DNA of 53,999 bases. Origin: Bacteroidales bacterium. GTDB lineage: Bacteria > Bacteroidota > Bacteroidia > Bacteroidales > PUMT01. This document shows positions 25,911 through 34,579 of this stretch, piece after piece. The position numbers and the translations under genes are program-made. The stretch covers positions 1-53,999 of the forward strand of contig SLMM01000115.1 of assembly GCA_007133565.1 (NCBI GenBank), read 5' to 3'. A model generated the notes under the pieces. That model did no database searches and had not been told where the DNA came from. It saw only the letters and a list, made by a program, of their open reading frames with translations. The stretch's first letter is position 1. The number at the start of each line of letters is the position of its first letter.

Positions 25911-27000
25911 AATATTGATCTGTGGTGGTGGTACCGGTGGCCATGTATTTCCGGCCATCGCAATTGCTGATTCTATCAGGGAGATAGACAGAAATACTGA
26001 TATTCTTTTCGTCGGGGCAAGGCATAAGATGGAAATGGAGCGTGTACCTGCTGCAGGTTACTCAATTATAGGTCTACCCGTGAGGGGATTTCAGAGAAGG
26101 GTTACATTAAAAAATGCCGGTTTTTTCTTTAACCTGCTTGCCAGCATGGTGAAATCGCGGGCAATTCTGAAAGACTTCAGGCCTGATGTGGTTGTTGGCG
26201 TGGGAGGTTATGCCAGCGGACCAGTTGCGCGTGCAGCTGTTTCAAAAAATATCCCGTTGCTTATACAGGAGCAGAACTCATATGCCGGTGTTACCAACAG
26301 GATTCTTGCACGGCATGCGGAGAAGATATGTGTGGCGTGGGATGGTATGGATAAATATTTTCCTGCTGATAAAATAGTTCTTACTGGAAACCCCGTGAGA
26401 AAAGGGATTGGTAATTTATCCGGCCGGCGTGCAGAAGCTGTCGACAGGTTTGGCCTTATGGGCAACGGAAAAGTCTTGCTGGCAACCGGGGGCAGTCTCG
26501 GGGCGGGCAGCATTAACCGCAGCATTTTTGAAAATTTTGAGTTGATCGCTGAAAGCGGTATAGAACTGATTTGGCAGACAGGCAAGATTGATTATGAGAA
26601 GGCTTTGGCCCTGGCATCAGGATCCGGTGTCAAGAGTGTCAATGTCCATGCGTTTATCAATGATATGGATCTGGCATACGCCATAGCCGATGCAGTAATC
26701 GCAAGGGCCGGAGCTATTACGGTAAGCGAGCTTTGTGTTGCAGGAAAGCCTGCATTGCTGGTGCCCTCTCCGAATGTTGCAGAGGATCATCAGACAAAAA
26801 ATGCGATGGCACTTGTTGAAAAAGATGCTGCTGTTATGATACCCGATAATTTAGCCCATGAAAAGCTGGTCAGGGAGGCAGTTGACCTTTTAGGTAATAA
26901 TGACAGGCTTAACAGGCTCAGCAGCAACATTTCAACTCTGGGCCGTACCGGAGCTGCCAGGCAGATAGCAGAAGAGATATTCAAACTAGTAAAAAGATAA
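25891..27000 (+). CDS. murG: UDP-GlcNAc:lipid I N-acetylglucosaminyltransferase
   Basis: MurG converts lipid I to lipid II at the cytoplasmic face of the inner membrane. The 369-residue GT-B enzyme has the glycine-rich loop ILICGGGTGGHVFPAIAIAD at the N-terminus, VVGVGGYASGPVARAA, QEQNSYAGVTNRIL, LATGGSLGAGSINRSI and the UDP-GlcNAc binding stretch IARAGAITVSELC followed by LVPSPNVAEDHQTKNA. The ATG at 25891 (MSGRRIKILICGG) places the start close to the conserved loop; ATG codons at 25879 and a TTG at 25867 are possible longer starts. Every option overlaps the end of ftsW, which suggests coupled translation. Confidence 0.95.
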   Translation: MSGRRIKILICGGGTGGHVFPAIAIADSIREIDRNTDILFVGARHKMEMERVPAAGYSIIGLPVRGFQRRVTLKNAGFFFNLLASMVKSRAILKDFRPDVVVGVGGYASGPVARAAVSKNIPLLIQEQNSYAGVTNRILARHAEKICVAWDGMDKYFPADKIVLTGNPVRKGIGNLSGRRAEAVDRFGLMGNGKVLLATGGSLGAGSINRSIFENFELIAESGIELIWQTGKIDYEKALALASGSGVKSVNVHAFINDMDLAYAIADAVIARAGAITVSELCVAGKPALLVPSPNVAEDHQTKNAMALVEKDAAVMIPDNLAHEKLVREAVDLLGNNDRLNRLSSNISTLGRTGAARQIAEEIFKLVKR

Positions 27001-27007
27001 TGTTTTG

Positions 27008-28405
27008 ATGGCAGGTAAGGCAGATATGGTTTATTTTGTTGGAGCCGGCGGGATTGGCATGTCGTCGCTTGCCAGGTATTTCAATTATCTGGGCAAAAAA
27101 GTGGCCGGTTACGACCTTACCTGCACACCACTTACCCGCAAGCTTGAATATGAGGGGATAGAGTTAACCTATACCGATGATGTAAATACAATTCCCACTT
27201 ACTTCAGGGCTGGCGGACCCGGGACGGATAAACTTGTCGTATATACCCCGGCAATTCCCGCCAGCAACCATATCCTGCGATGGTTCCGCTCTAATGGATA
27301 CAACCCCGTAAAGAGGTCAAAGCTCCTTGGTGAACTTGCTAACCAGGGCCGAGGCGTTGCAGTTGCCGGAACGCACGGCAAAACTTCGGTGTCAACCCTT
27401 ATTGCTCATCTGCTAACCCAAATGCCCGGCGGATGTAATGCCTTCCTTGGTGGTATTTCCAGAAATTACGACAGTAACCTGCTGGTATCTGAAACCAGTG
27501 ACATTTATGTCGTGGAGGCTGATGAATATGACAGGTCTTTCCTTCAGCTTTTTCCTTCCGTTGCGGTTATAACATCAATGGATCCTGATCACCTTGATAT
27601 ATATGGCAATTATGAGGAGATGGCCAGGGGATTCTCCGGGTTTGCCGGACAGGTAAAAGAGGGTGGTACGGTCATATGCAAAAAAGGGGTCCCGCTGATG
27701 CCTCCCGCCGGAGGTAGTGCTGGCTACCTGTCTTATGCTGTTGGATCCGGTGCCGATTATTATGCCGAGAACCTCAGGATGGACAGTGACGGAACAACAC
27801 TTTTTGATCTTGCAGTTCCCGGAAACAGATACAGTGATTTGAAACTTGGTGTGCCCGGCCGTTTTAATGTTGAAAATGCTGTAGCAGCGGCGGCCGTTGC
27901 ACTGACTTGCGGTATGGAAGAAGCCGGTATAAGGAAGGGGCTCCTGAGCTTCAGTGGGATCTACAGGAGGTTTGACATACGGATCAACAGGCCGGGGTGT
28001 GTTCTTATAGATGATTATGCCCATCATCCTGCAGAGCTGACCGCCTGCATAACTGCTGTAAGGGAGATTTTTGGCCAGAGAAAGATTACAGGTGTATTCC
28101 AGCCACATCTCTATACACGTACCCGCGATTTTGCATCAGGGTTTGCTGAAAGCCTTGAAAATCTTGATGAACTGGTGTTGCTTGATATATATCCCGCCCG
28201 GGAGGAACCGCTCAGGGGGGTCACATCACGCCTGATTTATGAAAAGGTCAGGATGAAGAATAAGGTAATGTGCGGCAGGGAGGATCTGCCCCTGGTTATC
28301 GGAAAGATGGATACCGATGTTGTCATTACGATGGGCGCCGGTAATATCGATGCAATGGTTGAACCTGTAATGAAAGTGTTGTTGTCAAAATATTCAGGAA
28401 TATGA
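27008..28405 (+). CDS. murC: UDP-MurNAc:L-alanine ligase
   Basis: MurC adds the first amino acid, L-alanine, to UDP-MurNAc. The 465-residue protein has YFVGAGGIGMSSLARYF at the N-terminus, the ATP loop VAGTHGKTSVSTLIAHLL, VVEADEYDRSFLQL and VLIDDYAHHPAELTA, all standard Mur ligase blocks and specific for MurC/Mpl; length and context favour MurC. The ATG at 27008 was chosen over a TTG one codon upstream. The last four bases overlap ftsQ (ATGA). Confidence 0.96.
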   Translation: MAGKADMVYFVGAGGIGMSSLARYFNYLGKKVAGYDLTCTPLTRKLEYEGIELTYTDDVNTIPTYFRAGGPGTDKLVVYTPAIPASNHILRWFRSNGYNPVKRSKLLGELANQGRGVAVAGTHGKTSVSTLIAHLLTQMPGGCNAFLGGISRNYDSNLLVSETSDIYVVEADEYDRSFLQLFPSVAVITSMDPDHLDIYGNYEEMARGFSGFAGQVKEGGTVICKKGVPLMPPAGGSAGYLSYAVGSGADYYAENLRMDSDGTTLFDLAVPGNRYSDLKLGVPGRFNVENAVAAAAVALTCGMEEAGIRKGLLSFSGIYRRFDIRINRPGCVLIDDYAHHPAELTACITAVREIFGQRKITGVFQPHLYTRTRDFASGFAESLENLDELVLLDIYPAREEPLRGVTSRLIYEKVRMKNKVMCGREDLPLVIGKMDTDVVITMGAGNIDAMVEPVMKVLLSKYSGI

Positions 28406-29193
28406 AAAGGCTTTGGATAATAGTTTTCTGGATTGGCGTTTTTACTTACCTGATTGTTGTATCAGGGTTTATTTCGTCGAGGCAGAATACCCGGATATGT
28501 GAAAGGATTAATGTTGCCATAACTGACAGCCTGTACAACAGATTCGTATCACAGGACGATATAATGGATATGCTGCTTGAAACCCACTTTGATCTGCTCG
28601 GTTATCCGATGGGCGCAATAAACACCCGCGAACTTGAGCATATGCTGCGGTCAGAGCCGTTCATCAAAAGAGCCGAGATCTATAAGACAGTGAATGGGGC
28701 ACTGAATACCGATATAGAGCAACGTCGACCTATCCTTAGGGTAATTAATCGTCAGGGTGAAAGCTATTATATTGATAATGAAGGGGTAATGCTGCCACTG
28801 TCAGATAAATTTACCAGCAGGACACTTGTTGCAAACGGGCACATTTCCGAACCTTTTATCGCGGGTAGTGCCAGGTCCGTATTTGAAGCCGGCGAACAGT
28901 CCGCTCGACGAGACAGGGTGATACTCGACCTTTATGAACTTGCCCTGTTTATATCAGGTTCAGAATTATGGAGCGCACAGATAGCACAAATATACGTCAA
29001 CAATAAATATGAATTTGAACTGATTCCAAGGGTTGGTGCCCATGTAATAATTCTGGGCGATGCCTCAGACTATGAAAAGAAGTTCAGGAAACTCGAGGCG
29101 CTTTATTTTTACGGGCTCAACAACAAGGGGTGGAACAATTATGAAATAATCAACCTTAAATATGAAAATCAGGTAGTTTGTACTAAAAGATAA
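28402..29193 (+). CDS. ftsQ: Cell division protein FtsQ
   Basis: This 263-residue protein has a short cytoplasmic start, one membrane segment (about 5-25, WIIVFWIGVFTYLIVVSGFI) and a periplasmic region with a POTRA-like part (ITDSLYNRFVSQDDIMDMLL, then INTRELEHMLRSEPFIKRAE, IEQRRPILRVINRQGESYYI). FtsQ links early divisome proteins with FtsL and FtsB. Sequence conservation is low, but topology, the ELEHMLRSEPFIKRAEIYK and RPILRVIN stretches and the place between murC and ftsA make the call solid. The start overlaps murC by four bases; ftsA follows after 4 bases. Confidence 0.93.
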   Translation: MKRLWIIVFWIGVFTYLIVVSGFISSRQNTRICERINVAITDSLYNRFVSQDDIMDMLLETHFDLLGYPMGAINTRELEHMLRSEPFIKRAEIYKTVNGALNTDIEQRRPILRVINRQGESYYIDNEGVMLPLSDKFTSRTLVANGHISEPFIAGSARSVFEAGEQSARRDRVILDLYELALFISGSELWSAQIAQIYVNNKYEFELIPRVGAHVIILGDASDYEKKFRKLEALYFYGLNNKGWNNYEIINLKYENQVVCTKR

Positions 29194-29197
29194 TATT

Positions 29198-30517
29198 ATG
29201 GGCAAAGAGAACAAAGTAATCGCAGCCATCGATATCGGAACAACAAAAATAGTTTCTATTGTTGGCAGAAAAAACGAAAAGAACAAGCTCGACATATTGG
29301 GATTCAGCAAGGCTGAGTCGAGAGGCGTCAAGCGAGGCACAGTTCTGAACATTGAAGATACGGTCAATGCAATCAAAAAGACTGTTGACGATGTGAAGCA
29401 ACAGACCGGCATTCCCGTGTCGGAGGTTTTTGTCGGTATAGCAGGCCAGCACGTGAAAAGCATAAGGAACCGTGGTTATATCAACAGGGACTCATATGAC
29501 GAGGAGATTACAAGGGATGATATTCATGCCCTTGTTGATGATATGTTTAAGATACCTATTGACGTGGGTGAAGAGATAATCCACGTTCTGCCGCAGAGCT
29601 TTATTGTCGATAATGAGCATGATATAAAGAACCCGGTTGGGATGAACGGCAAACGTCTGGAAGCCAATTTCAATATAGTGATCGGACAGGTCAGCTCTGC
29701 CAGGAACATTGAAAAGTGTGTAAGCCGGGTGGGATTAAGAGTAAGGGACCTTATACTTGAACCGCTTGCTTCTGCTGAGGCAGTGCTTACCGACGATGAA
29801 AAAGAGGCAGGTGTTGCCCTGATTGACATTGGCGGCGGCACAACCGATCTGGCAGTTTATTACGACGGGATAATCCGCCATACGGCAGTGATTCCTTTCG
29901 GGGGTAACGTAGTTACCGAGGATATTAAGCAGGGTTGTTCAATACTTATGCGTCAAGCTGAGCTTCTTAAGATTCAGTTTGGCTCGGCACTTGGAGATAT
30001 AGCGCCCGACGACAAGGTAGTTACAATACCAGGTATAAGCGGCCGCGAACCCAAGGAGATATCATTCAAGAACCTTGCTTATATAATACAGAGCAGGATG
30101 GAAGAGATTATAGATGCCGCATCTTTTGAGATAGAAAATTCCGGATTCTATGACCAGCTCAGCGCAGGTATTGTGCTTACCGGCGGAGGTGCCCTGCTTA
30201 CGCATCTTTCACAGCTTGTTAAATTCCGGACCGGACTGGATGTGCGTGTTGGGTCGCCCAATGAGCATCTTGCAGGCGATCCCGACGATGAGATTAACCA
30301 CCCGATGTACTCTACGGCAGTCGGTTTGATATTAAAGGCATATGAACATATTGAAGTTGAGGGGAAAGAGATTATGGCCCAGGATGAAGAGCCGGCGGAA
30401 GTATCAGATACGCGGCCTGCATCCGAAAAGAAGCAGGCAAGGATTAAGAGCACACTGATTGACCAGCTCAAGCACGGCATAAGCAAGATATTTGAAGAAG
30501 ATGATATAAAAATGTGA
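29198..30517 (+). CDS. ftsA: Cell division protein FtsA
   Basis: FtsA is an actin-like ATPase that tethers FtsZ to the membrane. The 439-residue protein shows the phosphate-1 loop IAAIDIGTTKIVSIVG near the N-terminus, the 1C-domain region around GRKNEKNKLDILGFSKAES, the phosphate-2 loop VALIDIGGGTTDLAVYYDG (near 205-223) and the adenosine motif GIVLTGGGALLTHL. The C-terminus (LIDQLKHGISKIFEEDD) could form the amphipathic membrane-targeting helix. The stop is 23 bases before the ftsZ ATG. Confidence 0.96.
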   Translation: MGKENKVIAAIDIGTTKIVSIVGRKNEKNKLDILGFSKAESRGVKRGTVLNIEDTVNAIKKTVDDVKQQTGIPVSEVFVGIAGQHVKSIRNRGYINRDSYDEEITRDDIHALVDDMFKIPIDVGEEIIHVLPQSFIVDNEHDIKNPVGMNGKRLEANFNIVIGQVSSARNIEKCVSRVGLRVRDLILEPLASAEAVLTDDEKEAGVALIDIGGGTTDLAVYYDGIIRHTAVIPFGGNVVTEDIKQGCSILMRQAELLKIQFGSALGDIAPDDKVVTIPGISGREPKEISFKNLAYIIQSRMEEIIDAASFEIENSGFYDQLSAGIVLTGGGALLTHLSQLVKFRTGLDVRVGSPNEHLAGDPDDEINHPMYSTAVGLILKAYEHIEVEGKEIMAQDEEPAEVSDTRPASEKKQARIKSTLIDQLKHGISKIFEEDDIKM

Positions 30518-30540
30518 TATTCAGACAAAAATTGAACAAT

Positions 30541-32016
30541 ATGTCAGAAATAATGAATTTTGATCTTCCGGTTGAACGTTCCTCCATCATAAAAGTTGTT
30601 GGTGTTGGCGGAGGCGGCAGCAATGCTGTAAACCACATGTTCCAGCTGGGTATTAAAGATGTAAATTTTGTGATTTGCAATACAGATTCCCAGGCATTGC
30701 AAAACAGCCAGGTACCTGTCAGGATCCAGCTTGGAGAGTCACTTACCGAGGGCCGCGGTGCGGGTAATAAGCCTGAGATAGGTAAACAGGCCGCGATAGA
30801 GAACCTGGATGATGTTATTGAGGCCCTTTCGGGGAATACAAAGATGGTCTTTATTACTGCCGGCATGGGAGGGGGAACGGGGACCGGTGCGACTCCCGTA
30901 ATTGCCCGTGCAGCCAGGGAAATGGGGCTTCTCACGGTGGCCATTGTCACCATACCCTTCAGGTTTGAGGGCAAGGTGCGCATCAACCAGGCTATTGATG
31001 GCATCAATGAGCTGAGGTCGCATGTAGACTCGCTTCTGGTTATAAATAATGAGAAGCTTCGGGAAGTATACGGCGACCTTAAGATAAGCGAGGCCTTTGC
31101 AAGGGCTGATGATGTGCTTACTGGCGCTGCAAAGGGCATTGCAGAGATAATAACGGTTCATGGCCATGTAAATGTCGATTTTGCCGATGTGCATACCGTA
31201 ATGTCGAACAGTGGTGTTGCAATATTGGGCTCCGCGCAGGCAGAGGGGGAAGATCGTGCTATCAGGGCCGTGCAGGCAGCTATTTCTTCGCCACTGTTGA
31301 ACAACAACGATATCAGGGGCGCCGGCAACATTTTGCTTAACATTACCTCGGGAGTTGATGAAGTGAGTATGGATGAAGTAGGTGAGATTACCGATTTTGT
31401 TACTGCTGAGACAGAATCGAGCACCAACATAATTTGGGGTACATGCACGGAAGCATCTCTGGATAAAAAAATTTCAGTCACCATCATAGCCACCGGTTTC
31501 GAATCCAGCTCAATACCAGAGCTCTATTCCCGCACAAGGGAGGTGGAAAAGCTCAAACTTGTCGATTTCCCTTCGCCCGATAAAGATTCTGTTGTGGGAG
31601 GATTTACCGTCAGGGATAAAGGCAGGAAATCACCTAATTCGCCGGATTTCGATAAACTGCAAAGGACTATTGAATTCGATATAAAGGGATCAGGGAAAGA
31701 TGTATATTCGCTAGATGATGAAGGTTCTCCGGGTGAAGACCTGTCCGGCCTTTCTGCACAGAGGACCGGCGAGCGTGTATCCAGGCTGAAGGAGACAGGA
31801 AGCAGGCTCAGGGAGAAAAACTATCTTAATGTCAATGAGAAGGAGGAAATTGAGGAGATGGAGAGACAACCTGCATTTGAGAGAAAAAAGATTAACATTA
31901 ACCTTTCAAAAAAATCTTCAGGTAACCCTGTAAGCCGCTACACCCTTTCAGATGAGGGTGAAAATGGCCCCAGGCTACGTGCCGATAATGGTTACCTGCA
32001 CGACAATGTTGATTAG
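30541..32016 (+). CDS. ftsZ: Cell division protein FtsZ
   Basis: FtsZ is the tubulin-like GTPase that forms the Z ring. The 491-residue protein has VVGVGGGGSNAVNHM (19-33), the tubulin signature GGGTGTG (110-116), IPFRFEGKVRINQAIDGI and a long variable linker after about residue 320. It ends with NGYLHDNVD, a C-terminal tail that I associate with Bacteroidales FtsZ and that probably contacts FtsA. The linker is charged and long, as in relatives. The ATG at 30541 (MSEIMNFDLP) was chosen over a start nine codons upstream that would overlap ftsA by four bases. It is the last gene of the cluster, convergent with nadB. Confidence 0.97.
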   Translation: MSEIMNFDLPVERSSIIKVVGVGGGGSNAVNHMFQLGIKDVNFVICNTDSQALQNSQVPVRIQLGESLTEGRGAGNKPEIGKQAAIENLDDVIEALSGNTKMVFITAGMGGGTGTGATPVIARAAREMGLLTVAIVTIPFRFEGKVRINQAIDGINELRSHVDSLLVINNEKLREVYGDLKISEAFARADDVLTGAAKGIAEIITVHGHVNVDFADVHTVMSNSGVAILGSAQAEGEDRAIRAVQAAISSPLLNNNDIRGAGNILLNITSGVDEVSMDEVGEITDFVTAETESSTNIIWGTCTEASLDKKISVTIIATGFESSSIPELYSRTREVEKLKLVDFPSPDKDSVVGGFTVRDKGRKSPNSPDFDKLQRTIEFDIKGSGKDVYSLDDEGSPGEDLSGLSAQRTGERVSRLKETGSRLREKNYLNVNEKEEIEEMERQPAFERKKININLSKKSSGNPVSRYTLSDEGENGPRLRADNGYLHDNVD

Positions 32017-32071
32017 AACTCTGCAATGCCCCGGAAGACCGGCAACCGGGCACATTGTATGAAAGCTAAGA

Positions 32072-32090
32072 AGGAAGTGTTTCACTTCCT
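32072..32090. terminator. Hairpin between ftsZ and nadB
   Basis: AGGAAGTG and CACTTCCT form a perfect eight-pair stem with a three-base loop, and the nadB stop codon is inside it. It lies between two convergent genes and could end both transcripts, but there is no clean T-run on either side. Confidence 0.4.
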
Positions 32091-33647
32091 GATATAATGG
32101 CATCCTGCCGGACTGCTGTTGCGCAGTGCTGCAGCCACTATCAGTTGAGAGCTGACCACGGCATTGCGCAGCTCGATAATCTGCCTGTTGATTATTGCGC
32201 TTTTATAGAATTTCATGATGCGGTGGGCATAATAGTCAAGGTCTGCCTCAGCCCGCGCCAGTCCCCGTTCCGTTCTTATAATGCCGGCGTAATTCCACAT
32301 TGTATACTGGATAGCCCTCATGTCCTGTTCAATAAGCAATGGGTCGAATGCTTCGGCATTAGGCGGATTTTCCCAGTCGGGTATATTGTCATACCTTTTT
32401 TTACTTATCACATTTCGGTTCCCGGCTATTGCTTCGGCGGCGGACTTGCCCCAGAGAAGGCCTTCCAGCAGTGATGCCGATGCCAGCCTGTTGGCTCCAT
32501 GAAGCCCTGTACAGGTTACCTCACCCACAGCTCTCAAATTCTTCAGAGATGATTTTCCGGTTCTGTCAGTTTTTATACCCCCGCAAAAGTAGTGTGCTGC
32601 CGGTGTAATGGGTATGGGTTCCTTAGTAATGTCTATACCGCCCCCCCGGCAGGTTGAATAAATTTTTGAGAACCTCTTTTCAAGAGGTGAGCTTCCCTTA
32701 TAATATCCTGCAATGTCAAGAAGCATATATTCCTTACCCGTTTTGCAAATCATGTCGTATACTGCTCTTGAAACAACGTCCCGGGGTGCCAGGTCGCCCA
32801 TCTCGGAGTAGTCCTTCATAAATTCCCTGCCATCATGGTCCTTAAGTCTGCCTCCCTCGCCTCTGAGGGATTCCGATATGAGGAATCTTTTTATGTCTTT
32901 GTGAAACAGGCAGGTGGGGTGAAACTGTATAAATTCGGCGTTGATTATGTCGGCTCCGGCACGGTGTGCCATGCTTATTCCGTCACCGGTTGCAGCAACC
33001 GGGTTGGTGGTGTGGTAGTAGAGGTTGCCTGTACCTCCGGTGGCCAGGATGATGTTTTCGGAGAAGAATGTATGGATATCCCCTGTTAAGTTATTGAGAG
33101 CATACACTCCCATCACTTCTCTTTCACGGTAGACCTCCTGGGGGTCCCTTGAGTGGTGGTTATTGGTTATAAGGTCTATTGCGGTATAATCTGCAAGGAA
33201 TTCAACCCCTCTTTTTTTTGCGTAGTCTATGAGTGAATCCTCAATCTTATCGCCGGTATGATCTTCATAATGAACAATTCTCCTCTTGCTGTGGGCGGCC
33301 TCTTCGGTATAATCAATCTTACCTTCCTCTGATTTGCTGAACTGTATGCCAACCTCGTCAACAAGGAAATCAAACACAAGGCGCGGACCTTCTTTTACAA
33401 AAAAGTCTACAGCTTCAAGGTTGTTATATCCGGTACCGGCCCTCAGAAGATCATTCTGCAGCAGTGCGGCCGAGTCACCATCCTTTGATGCGATTATGCC
33501 TCCCTGTGCATAATATGTATTTGTTTCACTGATTTTTGCTTCTTTTGTCATTACCAGAACATTTATCCCTGCTTTGCGGAGATAAATGGCACAGGTTAAA
33601 CCTGCCATTCCTGATCCGATAACCACTGCATCATAATAATGTCTCAT
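32082..33647 (-). CDS. nadB: L-aspartate oxidase
   Basis: NadB oxidises L-aspartate to iminoaspartate with FAD, the first step of de novo NAD synthesis. The 521-residue protein has the FAD loop VVIGSGMAGLTCAIYLRK (8-25), NTYYAQGGIIA, ILATGGTGNLYYHTTNPVAATGDG, and GLHGANRLASASLLEGLLWG, which together identify the NadB branch of the fumarate reductase flavoprotein family. Length is normal. The start overlaps the nadC stop by four bases (ATGA), so the two genes are coupled. nadA is not in the window. The 3' end lies within a hairpin shared with convergent ftsZ. Confidence 0.96.
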   Translation of the reverse strand: MRHYYDAVVIGSGMAGLTCAIYLRKAGINVLVMTKEAKISETNTYYAQGGIIASKDGDSAALLQNDLLRAGTGYNNLEAVDFFVKEGPRLVFDFLVDEVGIQFSKSEEGKIDYTEEAAHSKRRIVHYEDHTGDKIEDSLIDYAKKRGVEFLADYTAIDLITNNHHSRDPQEVYREREVMGVYALNNLTGDIHTFFSENIILATGGTGNLYYHTTNPVAATGDGISMAHRAGADIINAEFIQFHPTCLFHKDIKRFLISESLRGEGGRLKDHDGREFMKDYSEMGDLAPRDVVSRAVYDMICKTGKEYMLLDIAGYYKGSSPLEKRFSKIYSTCRGGGIDITKEPIPITPAAHYFCGGIKTDRTGKSSLKNLRAVGEVTCTGLHGANRLASASLLEGLLWGKSAAEAIAGNRNVISKKRYDNIPDWENPPNAEAFDPLLIEQDMRAIQYTMWNYAGIIRTERGLARAEADLDYYAHRIMKFYKSAIINRQIIELRNAVVSSQLIVAAALRNSSPAGCHYIRK

Positions 33648-34477
33648 TTTTTTTCTTTTAGACTGAAATCAAAAGCTTTTATCGAGGAGGTGATTGTGCC
33701 GGCAGAAATATATCCAACTCCAGTTGATGCTGCACCCGGAATCCTTTCTGGTGTCATATTTCCTGATGCTTCTGTTTCGCATTTACCGTCAATAAGTCTG
33801 ACGGCTTCTTTCATCGTGGCATTGTCCATATTGTCAAGCATGATTCTGTCAACTTCACATTCCAGGGCTTCTTTAACCTCCTCAAGATTTCTTGTTTCTA
33901 CCTCAATAAAATACCTGGTTCCCCATTTCTTTCTCACCATGCTAACTGCTTTGGTAATTCCCCCGGAGGCATCAATATGGTTATCCTTTATCATTACCAT
34001 ATCGTAAAGGCCCATCCGGTGGTTTCTTCCCCCACCGCACCTGACGGCATATTTCTGCAATTCCCTGAAACCCGGTATTGTTTTCCGGGTATCGAGGATA
34101 ACAGCGCTGCCGGCTGCTTCCTGCACATAAACGGCTGTTTGCGTTGCTGTTGCCGACAACATTGAAACAAAATTGATGGCTGTTCGCTCTGCCTTCAGTA
34201 TGGACCCAACATTGCCGCTGACTTCAGCAATCAGATTGCCCGGACTGATGGGCTCCCCATCACTGAAGAAACGAACAACCTTTATATTCTCATCAACTTT
34301 ATTCATTACTCTTGCAAAGATGTCTATCCCGCAAAGGATACCGCTGTCTTTCGACACAAGTCCGAAAAGATATTCTCCTGATTCGAATATTGCATCTGAA
34401 GTTATGTCGCCTTCATTTCCTATATCTTCTTTGAGTGCTATCTCTATCAGAAGGTCAGTATCTGAGGATCTGAGCAT
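33644..34477 (-). CDS. nadC: Nicotinate-nucleotide pyrophosphorylase (carboxylating)
   Basis: NadC condenses quinolinate with PRPP to nicotinate mononucleotide, releasing CO2. The 277-residue protein contains LKEDIGNEGDITSDAIF near the N-terminus, LDTRKTIPGFRELQKYAVRC, GGGRNHRMGLYDMVMIKDNHI and VEVETRNLEEV-type residues (IEVETRNLEEVKEALE), as in the type II phosphoribosyltransferases of this family. It is the promoter-proximal gene of a nadC-nadB pair. The proposed -7 element at 34513-34520 overlaps the terminator of the upstream ppiD gene. Confidence 0.96.
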   Translation of the reverse strand: MLRSSDTDLLIEIALKEDIGNEGDITSDAIFESGEYLFGLVSKDSGILCGIDIFARVMNKVDENIKVVRFFSDGEPISPGNLIAEVSGNVGSILKAERTAINFVSMLSATATQTAVYVQEAAGSAVILDTRKTIPGFRELQKYAVRCGGGRNHRMGLYDMVMIKDNHIDASGGITKAVSMVRKKWGTRYFIEVETRNLEEVKEALECEVDRIMLDNMDNATMKEAVRLIDGKCETEASGNMTPERIPGAASTGVGYISAGTITSSIKAFDFSLKEKK

Positions 34478-34512
34478 GGTTATTATGTTTTTGCCAATAC
34501 CAGTTAATGATG

Positions 34513-34542
34513 CTAAAGTAAAAAAAATGCGGTTAATACAAG
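34513..34542 (-). promoter_or_regulatory. Putative nadCB promoter
   Basis: Minus-strand CTTG (34542-34539) and TACTTTAG (34520-34513), 18 bases apart, approximate the Bacteroidota -33/-7 pattern. The nadC ATG is 36 bases downstream. The -33 would lie in the loop of the ppiD terminator hairpin. Confidence 0.4.
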
Positions 34543-34551
34543 TTTAACCGC
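34521..34551 (-). terminator. Intrinsic terminator of the ppiD gene
   Basis: On the minus strand GCGGTTAA-ACTTGTA-TTAACCGC forms a perfect eight-pair stem with a seven-base loop (34551-34529), followed directly by A and eight T residues (34528-34520 region). It starts 29 bases after the ppiD stop codon. This is a textbook Rho-independent terminator. Confidence 0.75.
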
Positions 34552-34579
34552 ACCATAAAGTACCTTCAGAAGTTATATC

